Assembly: GCA_020632595.1 (NCBI GenBank)
Contig: JACKFF010000002.1
Coordinates: 1 to 64,000, forward strand
Source of the DNA: Nitrospiraceae bacterium
GTDB lineage: Bacteria; Nitrospirota; Nitrospiria; Nitrospirales; UBA8639
Direction: 5' to 3'
DNA: 64,000 nucleotides
The translations under genes were made by a program, and so were the position numbers. Positions 1 through 7,974 of this stretch are shown here, piece by piece (positions within the stretch are counted from its first letter, which is position 1; each line of letters opens with the position of its first letter). The notes under the pieces were generated by a model. It was given only the letters and a program-made list of their open reading frames with translations, had not been told where the DNA came from and made no database searches.

Positions 1-133
1 CCTTTCAAAATTTTACAGCCGGTGCAATTATCGTTAGGCTACGCTACAGAATTCGTTTAGCCTTTGTGCCCTCTTTAGGCATGATCTGAAAATGGGCTGT
101 GTTGTGAGCAACTAAAGTCAATGGAGCGTTATC

Positions 134-679
134 GTGGCTGTTCAATTTCCAGAGCTGAGTGATGAGTTAAGCCAATTTATTAGTGACCAAAAAGTATTTT
201 TTGTGGCCACGGCTGCGCCGGATGGAAGAATCAATCTCTCCCCGAAGGGCCAGGATTCGCTTCGTGTGCTTAACTCTCGCGAGATACTCTGGATGAACTT
301 GACCGGCAGCGGAAACGAAACGGCAGCCCATCTGGCCGAATTCAACCGAATAACCATGATGTGGTGTGCCTTTGACGGGCCGCCACGCATCCTTCGCGTT
401 TACGGGACGGCCCAGGTCTTTCATCCGAGGGATGCTCGTTGGGCGGAGTTTTCGACTCAATTGCCTTCCACGACAGGAACGCGACAATACTTTTTGGTGT
501 CTATCGAATTAGTCCAAACCTCCTGCGGATATGCCGTGCCTTTCATGAACTATGTTGAGGACCGTCGTGTGCTTTCAACGTGGGCTGAGAAGAAGGGCGA
601 GGAAGGGATCTCGGAGTATTGGCAAAAGAGGAACCAGCTCAGTATCGACGGGAAGCCGACAGGGATTCTGGGATCGTAG
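134..679 (+). CDS. pyridoxamine 5'-phosphate oxidase-family flavoprotein
   Basis: This 181-residue protein has the split-barrel fold signature of the PNPOx-like family: an N-terminal stretch with ATAAPDGRINLSPKG (about residues 26-40) followed by a NETAAHL helix and a strand-rich middle section (ITMMWCAF, then RVYGTAQV). Members bind FMN or F420 and act on diverse small molecules, so the substrate cannot be told from sequence. It is not PdxH itself, because the usual PNP-binding C-terminus is absent. The start is GTG at 134, chosen because a GGAG lies 7 bases upstream (123-126); an ATG at 121 is out of frame. It is the first gene of the window and lies 42 bp before the next gene on the same strand. 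Confidence 0.8.
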   Translation: MAVQFPELSDELSQFISDQKVFFVATAAPDGRINLSPKGQDSLRVLNSREILWMNLTGSGNETAAHLAEFNRITMMWCAFDGPPRILRVYGTAQVFHPRDARWAEFSTQLPSTTGTRQYFLVSIELVQTSCGYAVPFMNYVEDRRVLSTWAEKKGEEGISEYWQKRNQLSIDGKPTGILGS

Positions 680-721
680 TGGGGGAAGAGGACGCATGCT
701 TCTCCGAAATTCAAATGAAAG

Positions 722-1249
722 ATGAGTGAGAGTTTGCTCTATTATTTGGCCTATGGTTCGAACCTCCACCCTGTGCGGTTGCGGGAACGCGTGCCATCTG
801 CCGAATTGGTTGATGTGGTTGAGTTGAAACACTATCGCCTAACTTTCCAGAAAAGGGGGCAGGATGGGTCGAGTAAGTGCAACCTGGCCCGCACGGGAGA
901 AGCATCGGATGGAGTGTATGGAGCCATCTATCAAATTGATTCAGTCCATAAAGCAATTCTCGACCGTTTCGAGGGGAATGGTTATCATGATAGCCAACTC
1001 ACGGTAGCATTCCATGGTCAAGAGTACTCCTGTCTTACCTACCTGGCTCGGCCATCCTACATTGAGAATAGCCTAAAGCCCTTTCATTGGTATAAGGAGC
1101 TGATTGTCCTGGGCGCCAGGCATTTACGGTTTCCCCATGCCTACGTTCGTTTCATCGAATCGATTGAATCGGTTGAAGATCCGGACGAGGAAAGACAGAT
1201 CCACAATCAAAGGTTGATCGACCGAATCCTTCAATACTCCAACTCATAA
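722..1249 (+). CDS. gamma-glutamylcyclotransferase (GGCT/AIG2-like)
   Basis: A 175-residue protein with the GGCT-family signature YGSNLHP at residues 10-16, which forms the gamma-glutamyl binding loop, and a LDRFEGNGYH segment near residue 80 matching the conserved acidic region that carries the catalytic glutamate. Family members cyclise gamma-glutamyl amino acids to 5-oxoproline and the free amino acid. The length is normal for the family. The ATG at 722 has only a weak ribosome site (GAAAG). A hairpin followed by T-rich sequence lies about 180 bp downstream at 1426-1450 and may end this transcript. The true substrate is unknown. Confidence 0.82.
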   Translation: MSESLLYYLAYGSNLHPVRLRERVPSAELVDVVELKHYRLTFQKRGQDGSSKCNLARTGEASDGVYGAIYQIDSVHKAILDRFEGNGYHDSQLTVAFHGQEYSCLTYLARPSYIENSLKPFHWYKELIVLGARHLRFPHAYVRFIESIESVEDPDEERQIHNQRLIDRILQYSNS

Positions 1250-1260
1250 CTTAGGAAATT

Positions 1261-1450
1261 CGACGCCTGCCGTCCGGCCCCATGATCGGGCGCTCTTGTC
1301 CCTGACGGGCTTGTTTGAGCGCAGCGAGTTTGCCCGTCTCCCTGCTTCGCGACCGATCAATCCAATGAGGCCGGACGGGGCGTCCATGGTTTTGGGTCCT
1401 TTTGCCGAAACAAAAGGACCTCGGCTGCCGGGACGAAACCCGGCAATTTT
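1261..1450. repeat. palindrome-rich intergenic element
   Basis: The 327-bp gap between genes holds nested inverted repeats. CCGTCCGGCC at 1270-1279 pairs perfectly with GGCCGGACGG at 1369-1378. GGTCCTTTTG at 1395-1404 pairs with CAAAAGGACC at 1411-1420. TGCCGGG at 1426-1432 pairs with CCCGGCA at 1439-1445. Open frames run through it on both strands, but they look like translated repeat rather than protein. The arrangement is typical of dispersed structured intergenic repeats; copy number elsewhere cannot be seen from here. Confidence 0.6.
1426..1450 (+). terminator. Rho-independent terminator candidate
   Basis: A 7-bp GC-only-plus-T/A stem (TGCCGGG / CCCGGCA) with a 6-base loop is followed by AATTTTTA. 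It lies downstream of the cyclotransferase gene and inside the palindromic element, so it may be a terminator or simply part of the repeat. Confidence 0.5.
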
Positions 1451-1576
1451 TAGACAGCACGAAAAGTATTTCAAAACAATACAAGCTTTTTGCTGATGGT
1501 AGATCCTACGCTGTATTCTAAAGCCAACGAGACGTTGTCTATTGTGGACTCTTGGACATAGATGAAGGATGACCCT

Positions 1577-2533
1577 ATGACTGATCTATCGAAACCACAT
1601 CCTCGTGGTGACCAGACAATCATTGGCAAACTGTCCGGAAAATCGATCACCATCCCCGACGTGAATGTCCCGCCCATGCCTGCTCTGGCACCTCCCGGCG
1701 TGATTCACAATGGCATTAAAGCCGAAAACTTCGATGAGATCGACCCATCCACCGGATATCCCGATGTGCGGAGTTTTAGACGAAAGTTCGGGCTGATCAT
1801 TCCTGCCACCAATACCAGCATGGAGCACGAACTGTGGAGCATCATTTTTAAGAATCAGGGACCGGACGGGTTACGTGGGGTCGGCCTTCACACCGCCACC
1901 GTCATGACGCCGAGGCCGAGATTGGAAACGGAAGAGGATTTGCGGGCGTATAAAAAACAGTTCCTGGGCGGTTTGAGAGCGGCGGTGGATGTGGCGTCGA
2001 TGGCGGAGCCCCAATATATGATCATGGGCATGAGCCTGGAACATATCCTGGGCGGCATTGAAGCCATTCGAGCTCCGATGGAGGAGATTGAAGAATACTC
2101 CGGTCTTTCCTGGGCCACCTGGCATGATGCCGTTCACACGGCGCTGGGGAAGTTTGGCGCAAAGCGGATCGGCCTCCTGACGCCGTTCGACAAGAAAGGG
2201 AATGAGTCTGCGACACAGATGTTCGAAGACCTGGGATACGAAGTGGTGTCAAGCGTGGGGTTTTCCTGCGCGAACGCGCTGCATATCGCGCATGTTCCGG
2301 ACCCGGCCAAGGAAAGGGCCATTCAGGAGTTGTTGGCGACTGAAGAACATGCATTGGACGCGGTCGTCCAGTGTGGCACGAACATGAGCTTGATCAATGT
2401 GACGGAGCAATTGGAGCCGGTGCTAGGGATTCCTATCCTGGGGATTAACGCAGTCACTTTTTGGTATGCGCTCCGGGAAAACGGGTTTGAAGGCCCGTTG
2501 GCGGGTGGGGGAAGATTGTTTCAGGAATTCTGA
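1577..2533 (+). CDS. arylmalonate decarboxylase / maleate isomerase-like protein (Asp/Glu racemase superfamily)
   Basis: A 318-residue protein of the Asp/Glu racemase superfamily. After a 65-residue N-terminal extension the core begins FGLIIPATNTSMEHE (71-85), as in maleate cis-trans isomerases and arylmalonate decarboxylases. The second catalytic cysteine is present at C266 (QCGTN). The position of the first cysteine reads MGMSLEH (150-156), which resembles the MGTSL glycine loop of arylmalonate decarboxylase (one cysteine) rather than the two-cysteine isomerases. A one-base decarboxylase or a divergent isomerase is therefore possible; the substrate is unknown. ATG 1577 was chosen over ATG 1562 because AAGGA sits about 8 bases before it. 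Confidence 0.78.
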   Translation: MTDLSKPHPRGDQTIIGKLSGKSITIPDVNVPPMPALAPPGVIHNGIKAENFDEIDPSTGYPDVRSFRRKFGLIIPATNTSMEHELWSIIFKNQGPDGLRGVGLHTATVMTPRPRLETEEDLRAYKKQFLGGLRAAVDVASMAEPQYMIMGMSLEHILGGIEAIRAPMEEIEEYSGLSWATWHDAVHTALGKFGAKRIGLLTPFDKKGNESATQMFEDLGYEVVSSVGFSCANALHIAHVPDPAKERAIQELLATEEHALDAVVQCGTNMSLINVTEQLEPVLGIPILGINAVTFWYALRENGFEGPLAGGGRLFQEF

Positions 2534-3050
2534 TCCGGCCTTCAGCCGCATGACCATTCCCTGCAGCCCACGAGCAATCTGAGTGTTTGTGTCAGTCCCT
2601 AGTTTCATGAGCCACGCTTTCAATTGGAACCGAAGTGCCTAAGTCTGCCCCTCAGCCACGGATTCTATCTAGTTCTATAAAAACGTTGTTCCGAAAATAG
2701 TAGGGGTAAAAATCGAGGCTGATCGTTCTTAAGTTCCCCTCCTTTGTAAGGAGGGGCGGAGGGGAGGTAGCATCATCGCCTGGAAGTGGTGGTGGAAAAC
2801 ATCAATGCTGTTAGATATTTCAGAGACTCTACCCCACCTAGCCTCCCCTTACAGAGGGGGGGAATCACGAGGAAGCACCCTCTGGCAAATATCTCAGAGG
2901 GTAATGGGTGCACACACAGAAAGCTCGGAAGAACCATAAAAAAATACAGGGACAATCCTTAGGAGCGACTTATAGGAAAAGCTCCAGGATGTGTCCAACC
3001 CCACATTATGAATGCTGCTTGTCGGGCTTCGCAGAGGATAGAATTTTGGG
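2534..3050. repeat. intergenic gap with MITE-like inverted repeat
   Basis: The 517-bp gap has no convincing gene. Its centre (about 2731-2870) carries two facing imperfect copies of a roughly 37-base unit: the segment at 2733-2769 (CCCCTCC, then TGTAAGGAGGGG) reads as the reverse complement of the segment at 2830-2868 (CTCCCCTTACAGAGGGG). Each copy can also fold on itself. Such C-rich/TGTAAG/G-rich units are common as dispersed elements in environmental bacteria. The flanks are unremarkable. Confidence 0.55.
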
Positions 3051-4442
3051 ATGGACGTGAAAGCGCTGCAGAGTCGAATTGAAGGCAAAGTGATGGTGGC
3101 AACCGACGCCGGGTACGAACAACTCAGGCGCTCGCTCATTTGGAATCAGCTGACGCCGAAGCGCTATCCGCAGGTGGTCGTGCAGGTGGCGAGTGAACAG
3201 GATGTCGTTGAGGCCGTCCGGTTTGCCCGCACGCAGAACATGAATATTGCCGTGCGTGGCGGGGGACATAGTTGGGTGGGATTCCCGCTGTGTAACGGGA
3301 GCCTGTTGATCGATCTTGGACGCCTCAATCAAATCTCGGTTGGTCACCAGACTCGCACGGCGTCGGTTCAACCGGCGGTCACCGGGCAGGCCCTCAACCA
3401 GCAGTTGGTCCCGCACGGGCTGGCCTTTCCTGTCGGGCATTGCCAGACCGTTCCCATGAGCGGCTATCTGCTGAATGGGGGGCTGGGCTGGAACTGGAAC
3501 ACATGGGGGCCGGCCTGCTTTAGTGTCGAGGCCGCCAATGTCGTGCTGGCTGATGGCAATCTCGTGATTGCCAATCAAGCGCAACACGCTGATCTGCTCT
3601 GGGCGATCCGCGGAGCGGGGCCTGGCTTCTTTGGCGTCGTCACACAATATCTTCTCAAGCTGTATCCGATGCCGCGTGCCATCATGACCAGTACCTACTT
3701 TTACCCGCTGGAATGCATTGAAGAAGTTGGCGCGTGGGCAGCGGGTGTTGCCGGACAGTTGCCGCAAAAAATAGAGCTGACGATTTTCTGTGCCCAGGCG
3801 CCCCCCGCTTTTGTCGAGCGGTGCCGGTCCGGCAACGGCCTTGTCTGTGTCTTGGCGGCGACGGGTTTTTTCGACACACCCGATGAAGCCGTCGCCACAC
3901 TGAGTCTTCTGGAGACCTGCCCGGTTATTCCTAAATGTCTGGGAAAGGATGTGAATCAGCCCGCCACAATGGACGCCTTGCTCGACATGGGCGGCAGGTT
4001 CTGGCCGGAGCACCATCGCTGTCTGGCCGATACGCTGTGGTCAAACTCCTCACCGGGGCGACAACTGGCGGCTGTGCGCAATGCCTTCCTGCAGGCACCC
4101 TCACCGAAGTCACTCGCGCTGTGTGCATTTTCCACCGGATTGGAAGGCCGTCTGGCCGTGAGACCCGACGCGGCCTTTTCGATGACAGCCTCCACCTTAC
4201 TCTTGAGCTATGCCATCTGGGAGCGGCCGGAGGATGACGAAGTGAATGCCGACTGGCATCGGGCGACTGTCGCGGCTCTGGACTCGTTTGCGGTGGGCCA
4301 TTACGTGGGGGAGTCGGACATTGTCGCGGAACCGGGGCGTGCCGAGCGGTCATTCGCACCTGCCAACTGGCAACGGCTTCAGGCCCTCCGTCGTATCTAC
4401 GATCCTGGAGGGTTTTTTTATCGTCACGACAGAGGAAGCTGA
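3051..4442 (+). CDS. FAD-linked oxidase, berberine-bridge enzyme type
   Basis: A 463-residue oxidoreductase with an N-terminal PCMH-type FAD domain and a C-terminal BBE segment ending in YDPGGFF. Both residues used for bicovalent flavin attachment are visible: H73 in RGGGHSW and C131 in GHCQTV, followed by the LNGGLGW glycine motif near 141-147. Enzymes of this group oxidise alcohols, sugars or plant-type alkaloids with oxygen or another acceptor; the substrate here is not predictable. No signal peptide is seen. The codon-position GC is high enough to create long antisense open frames, which I regard as shadows. Confidence 0.85.
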   Translation: MDVKALQSRIEGKVMVATDAGYEQLRRSLIWNQLTPKRYPQVVVQVASEQDVVEAVRFARTQNMNIAVRGGGHSWVGFPLCNGSLLIDLGRLNQISVGHQTRTASVQPAVTGQALNQQLVPHGLAFPVGHCQTVPMSGYLLNGGLGWNWNTWGPACFSVEAANVVLADGNLVIANQAQHADLLWAIRGAGPGFFGVVTQYLLKLYPMPRAIMTSTYFYPLECIEEVGAWAAGVAGQLPQKIELTIFCAQAPPAFVERCRSGNGLVCVLAATGFFDTPDEAVATLSLLETCPVIPKCLGKDVNQPATMDALLDMGGRFWPEHHRCLADTLWSNSSPGRQLAAVRNAFLQAPSPKSLALCAFSTGLEGRLAVRPDAAFSMTASTLLLSYAIWERPEDDEVNADWHRATVAALDSFAVGHYVGESDIVAEPGRAERSFAPANWQRLQALRRIYDPGGFFYRHDRGS

Positions 4443-4512
4443 CCACCAGGGTTCTGTCATAGTATTATCCTCCTGCCACTTAGTTGAGGTACAGGGTTAT
4501 CCTACCATTCAG

Positions 4513-4863
4513 ATGAGCGAATACGTTGCATTTCTCGAAGAGGTGTTCGCGCAATTTGGCCCGATTCATCCACGACGGATGTTCGGTGGCTATGGCCTGT
4601 TCCACAAAGGATTGATGTTCGGGCTGGTGGCGGATGATGTGTTGTATCTGAAAGCCGACGAGACCTTGGCTCCATTTTTTGAAGAACGGGGATTAGAGCC
4701 GTTCCAATACGAAAAACAGGGCAAGACGTTGAAGATGTCCTACTATATGGCCCCGGAGGAGATCTTTGAGGATCCTGCGGAGGCGAAAGGCTGGGCTAAT
4801 CGATCATATGAGGCGGCCGTGCGTGCAAAAAAGCCGGTGAAGAAAGCAAAGCAGAGAAACTGA
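4513..4863 (+). CDS. TfoX N-terminal domain protein
   Basis: A 116-residue protein matching the N-terminal TfoX/Sxy domain: the RRMFGGYGLFHKGLMFGLV core (about 22-40), followed by LYLKAD and a KMSYYMAPEE segment. The C-terminal TfoX domain of the competence regulator is absent, as in many stand-alone members. The tail is lysine-rich (KKPVKKAKQ). The ATG at 4513 was picked because the conserved domain starts there; the open frame extends upstream into the end of the FAD oxidase gene without similarity to the family. A role in DNA uptake should not be assumed. It ends 7 bp before the next gene, suggesting co-transcription. Confidence 0.8.
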   Translation: MSEYVAFLEEVFAQFGPIHPRRMFGGYGLFHKGLMFGLVADDVLYLKADETLAPFFEERGLEPFQYEKQGKTLKMSYYMAPEEIFEDPAEAKGWANRSYEAAVRAKKPVKKAKQRN

Positions 4864-4870
4864 TTGTCAG

Positions 4871-5446
4871 ATGGACATCATGACCCGTAGAGCGGGAGAG
4901 ATGACTGGCTCGGTCTTTATTGCCACAAGCCTGGATGGATTTATTGCCCGCGAGAACGGAGGGATCGACTGGCTTCCCGGGGTGGGAGAGGCCGGGACGG
5001 AGGATTACGGATATCACGAATTTATTGATTCCGTTGATGCGATTGTGATGGGGCGAAAATCCTATGAGATGGTATTATCCTTCGGCACCTGGCCCTATGG
5101 AAAAATGCCCGTGGTGGTTCTCAGCGGTGGAACCCTAGCTATTAGAAAGGACATCGCAAGTACGGTCGAGCCCATGCATGCCCCACCGCATGAGGTGGTG
5201 CAACGCCTGGCCGCGCGTGGATGGAAGCATCTCTATATTGACGGGGGCAAGACCATTCAAGGGTTCCTTCGCGAAGACCTGATTCACCGGATAATTATTA
5301 CGACGGTTCCGATTCTTCTCGGGACAGGCATTCCGCTGTTCGGACCGCTTTCTCGCGAGATCCACTTGCAGCATCTTGAGACACGACCGTATGCGAATGG
5401 GTTGGTGCAAAGCCACTATGCGGTACGACGGCATGTTGTCGAATAG
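4871..5446 (+). CDS. dihydrofolate reductase-family protein (RibD C-terminal domain)
   Basis: A 191-residue protein of the RibD C-terminal/DHFR-like fold. It shows FIATSLDGFIAR (about 16-27), IVMGRKSYE (about 58-66) and YIDGGKTIQGFLREDLI (about 119-135), the usual NADPH-binding positions of YyaP/YwjB-type proteins. It lacks the deaminase domain of true RibD, so riboflavin synthesis is not implied. Starts at ATG 4871, 4880 and 4901 are all in frame; the core begins at 4901 (MTGSVFIATS), and none has a clearly spaced ribosome site, so the first 10 residues are uncertain. Confidence 0.8.
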   Translation: MDIMTRRAGEMTGSVFIATSLDGFIARENGGIDWLPGVGEAGTEDYGYHEFIDSVDAIVMGRKSYEMVLSFGTWPYGKMPVVVLSGGTLAIRKDIASTVEPMHAPPHEVVQRLAARGWKHLYIDGGKTIQGFLREDLIHRIIITTVPILLGTGIPLFGPLSREIHLQHLETRPYANGLVQSHYAVRRHVVE

Positions 5447-5565
5447 GAGACTGCTTCCGGGTGGGTTGCAGCCAGCCACTCACCAACTTGGTAGGATAGT
5501 TTTTTGCTGTCGGCCAAGGCGTGTAACATGTCATGCAAATATTTGACTCACACGAAGGACGCCTC

Positions 5566-5784
5566 ATGCCATATGTGAATATTCAAGTGACGAAGGGTGT
5601 TTCCAGAGAGCAGAAGGCGGAATTGGTGAAAGACGTCACGGATTCCCTGGTTCGCGTGTTGGGGAAAAACCCCGACCACATCCATGTGGTGATTCAAGAG
5701 ATTAATGAAGAAGACTGGGGATTTTCCGGAGTGCTGACGGATGAATGGAACACGCAACAGGGCCGATTGTCCTCGAGCGAATGA
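5566..5784 (+). CDS. 4-oxalocrotonate tautomerase-family protein
   Basis: A 72-residue protein beginning MPYVNIQVTKG, giving the catalytic N-terminal Pro1 after removal of methionine. The central KDVTDSLVRVLGKNPDHIHVVIQE is typical of 4-OT tautomerases, which interconvert enol and keto forms of unsaturated acids. The ATG at 5566 is required to place proline at position 1; the frame is open further upstream. It lies 30 bp before the GNAT gene. Together with the racemase-superfamily gene at 1.6 kb it hints at dicarboxylate or aromatic acid metabolism, but no pathway is complete here. Confidence 0.87.
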   Translation: MPYVNIQVTKGVSREQKAELVKDVTDSLVRVLGKNPDHIHVVIQEINEEDWGFSGVLTDEWNTQQGRLSSSE

Positions 5785-5814
5785 CGATTGACGATTCGGG
5801 GGGTAGTGAAACCT

Positions 5815-6672
5815 ATGAACCTTAGATTACGAAATGGTGGTCCTGCAGATGCAGAAACGTGCGGGTCGATTTGTTTTAACGCGTTTACGGCTATAGCCAA
5901 ACGGCATAATTTCCCTCCTGATTTTCCCGCCCCGGAGATAGCCGTTCAATTGTTTTCCCACCTGTTCTCGCGTTCTGATATCCATTCCGTTTTGGCCGAA
6001 ATGGACGGGCGGGTCATCGGGAGCAATTTCCTCTGGGAGCATACCGTCATTGCCGGGGTCGGTCCGATCACCGTGGACCCGGCGGTCCAAAACGGGACTG
6101 TGGGCAGACGTTTAATGGAGCATGTGGTGGAACGGGCGCGGGAGAACCATTTCGCCGGCATCCGGCTGGTGCAAGCGGCGTATCATAATCGGTCATTGTC
6201 TCTTTATACCAAACTGGGTTTCAACTCCCGTGAACCGCTTTCGACGATTCAAGGACCGGTTCTCGGAATCGGGATACCCGGTCATGACGTCCGTCCGGCG
6301 CTTGAAGGGGATATGCCGGACTGCAATCGGCTGTGTATTCAGGTCCATGGCCATGACCGGAAATCCGAGCTGCTGGACGCCATCAGACAACAGACGGCCA
6401 CCGTGGTCGAATGTGAGGGCCGCATTACCGGATATGCCACCGTGGTTGGTTTTTTCGGCCATGCGGTCGCCAAGGACAATGAAGATCTGAAGGCGCTCAT
6501 CGGGGCGGCTCCCGCTTTTCCGGGACCGGGTTTCCTGCTGCCCACACGCAATAGTGAGTTGCTGCGCTGGTGTTTGGAGAAAGGCCTGCGCGTGGTTCAG
6601 CCGATGACCTTGATGAGTATGGGGCTGTATAACCAACCGGATGGAGCATTTCTGCCTTCTGTGGTGTATTGA
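5815..6672 (+). CDS. GNAT-family N-acetyltransferase, two GNAT-like domains
   Basis: A 285-residue protein. The N-terminal half has a full GNAT core, including ITVDPAVQNGTVGRRLMEH (the acetyl-CoA pyrophosphate loop) and AAYHNRSLSLYTKLGF. The second half (from about residue 160) looks like a second, more divergent GNAT-type domain ending in a strand-rich LRVVQPMTLMSMG segment. Such double proteins resemble mycothiol synthase in layout, but acceptor specificity is unknown. ATG 5815 was chosen over TTG 5788 because of a G-rich ribosome site (about 5798-5804). Confidence 0.8.
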   Translation: MNLRLRNGGPADAETCGSICFNAFTAIAKRHNFPPDFPAPEIAVQLFSHLFSRSDIHSVLAEMDGRVIGSNFLWEHTVIAGVGPITVDPAVQNGTVGRRLMEHVVERARENHFAGIRLVQAAYHNRSLSLYTKLGFNSREPLSTIQGPVLGIGIPGHDVRPALEGDMPDCNRLCIQVHGHDRKSELLDAIRQQTATVVECEGRITGYATVVGFFGHAVAKDNEDLKALIGAAPAFPGPGFLLPTRNSELLRWCLEKGLRVVQPMTLMSMGLYNQPDGAFLPSVVY

Positions 6673-6731
6673 ACGGCTTCTTTCCCTTCTGAGGGTGATC
6701 TGAACATGCTTTCCGTCGTGTCGGAGTCCAT

Positions 6732-7697
6732 GTGAACGAAATCAGCCAATTCGTCTCCCAGTATGGGGGAATCATGCTGTTTGCCATCGTCTTCGCCGAG
6801 CAGGTCGGTCTTCCGATTCCGGCAATTCCGGTCTTGTTGGCGGCCGGTGCTCTGGCGGGTGCCGGGCAGATGGATCTGGGTGTCGCCATCGTTCTTTCTC
6901 TTGTCGGCTGTTTGGCCGGCGATGTGGTCTGGTACGAGGTGGGCCGGCGTCGAGGCCGGCAGGCTCTCAGTCTTCTCTGCCGCATTTCGTTGGAACCTGA
7001 TTTTTGCGTGCGGCGGACCGAGAATTTTTTTACCCGTTACGGGATCCGCGCGCTGATTCTCGCCAAGTTCCTGCCGGGCTTGAGCACGCTGGCGCCGGCG
7101 ATGGCCGGTCTTTTTGGAATCAGGTTCAGTCGTTTTCTCGGCTATGACGGACTGGGTGCCGGGCTCTGGGCTCTGACATTCATATTGCCGGGGTATGTCT
7201 TCAGCAACGAGATCGAAGCCATTGCCGCGCAACAGTCCCGCGCGGGCATGTACTTCCTGGTGGCACTGGGTATCGGCCTCGTGGCCTATATCGCCTTCAA
7301 GTTTGCCCACCGGCAATGGGTGTTGCGCGAGTTGCGAATGGCCCGCATTACCGTAGACGAGCTGAAAGGAATGATGGACAACGGCCAGGAGGTGTTTGTG
7401 TTGGATCTGCGCGGGCCGTTGGATCACGAAGCAGACCCTTACACCATTCCAGGCGCTCTGCGCATGACCGCGGATGAATTAGAACTGCGGCATGGCGATA
7501 TCCCGCGACAGAGTGACATCATTTTATTCTGTGCCTGCCCGAACGAGGCGACGGCTGCCATGATGGCGTTAATGTTGCGGAGACGGGGAATCAGGAAAGT
7601 GCGGCCCCTGGCTGGCGGCCTCGACGCCTGGCGCGAACGGGACTTTCCGCTTGAAGCCATATCGGCCCCCGTCGCCACTGATCTTGTTGCCGGGTGA
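6732..7697 (+). CDS. DedA-family membrane protein fused to a rhodanese domain
   Basis: A 321-residue fusion. Residues 1-195 are a DedA/VTT membrane domain with helices around 12-45, 50-68, 105-128 and 140-190 and conserved EQVGLPIPAIP (23-33) and ILAKFLPGLSTLAP (109-122) motifs. Residues 205-310 form a cytoplasmic rhodanese domain (VFVLDLRGPLDHE, then IILFCACPNEATA), with C267 in the active-site position. DedA proteins are linked to lipid (undecaprenyl phosphate) flipping and membrane homeostasis; rhodaneses carry persulfide sulfur. The fusion occurs elsewhere in bacteria but its role is not established. The start is GTG 6732 with GGAG at 6724-6727. Confidence 0.88.
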   Translation: MNEISQFVSQYGGIMLFAIVFAEQVGLPIPAIPVLLAAGALAGAGQMDLGVAIVLSLVGCLAGDVVWYEVGRRRGRQALSLLCRISLEPDFCVRRTENFFTRYGIRALILAKFLPGLSTLAPAMAGLFGIRFSRFLGYDGLGAGLWALTFILPGYVFSNEIEAIAAQQSRAGMYFLVALGIGLVAYIAFKFAHRQWVLRELRMARITVDELKGMMDNGQEVFVLDLRGPLDHEADPYTIPGALRMTADELELRHGDIPRQSDIILFCACPNEATAAMMALMLRRRGIRKVRPLAGGLDAWRERDFPLEAISAPVATDLVAG

Positions 7698-7974
7698 GTC
7701 TGGTTGTCCTGATGATTGAGACGTTATGAAGGAGAGAAGCCTGCAGCGTGATAAATGGTTCTCTTTTCCGATTCATGCACCGCCATGAATAATGCGGACT
7801 AGAAGAAAACAGTATGGTCGTCCCTGACTTTACCGCTATGCTGCTGCCTCGCTGCTCTCAAACCGGGATCCGGCCGACGACATCGGCATCCGCCATCTCT
7901 TTGCGCAGATGCTCTTTTTGAACTGACGGGTTTTGCTTATCTGCTCAACTGCAAACACAGAACATTCCATTCAC

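Noticed and set aside
3006..4016. 336-residue minus-strand open frame opposite the FAD oxidase
   Set aside because: It lies entirely antisense to a strongly recognisable enzyme and has no recognisable domain; it reflects codon bias of the real gene.
3931..4446. 171-residue minus-strand open frame at the end of the FAD oxidase
   Set aside because: Arginine- and proline-rich translation with no family similarity, antisense to the conserved BBE end.
4513..4863. competence (DNA uptake) role for the TfoX-like gene
   Set aside because: Only the N-terminal domain is present and no competence genes adjoin.
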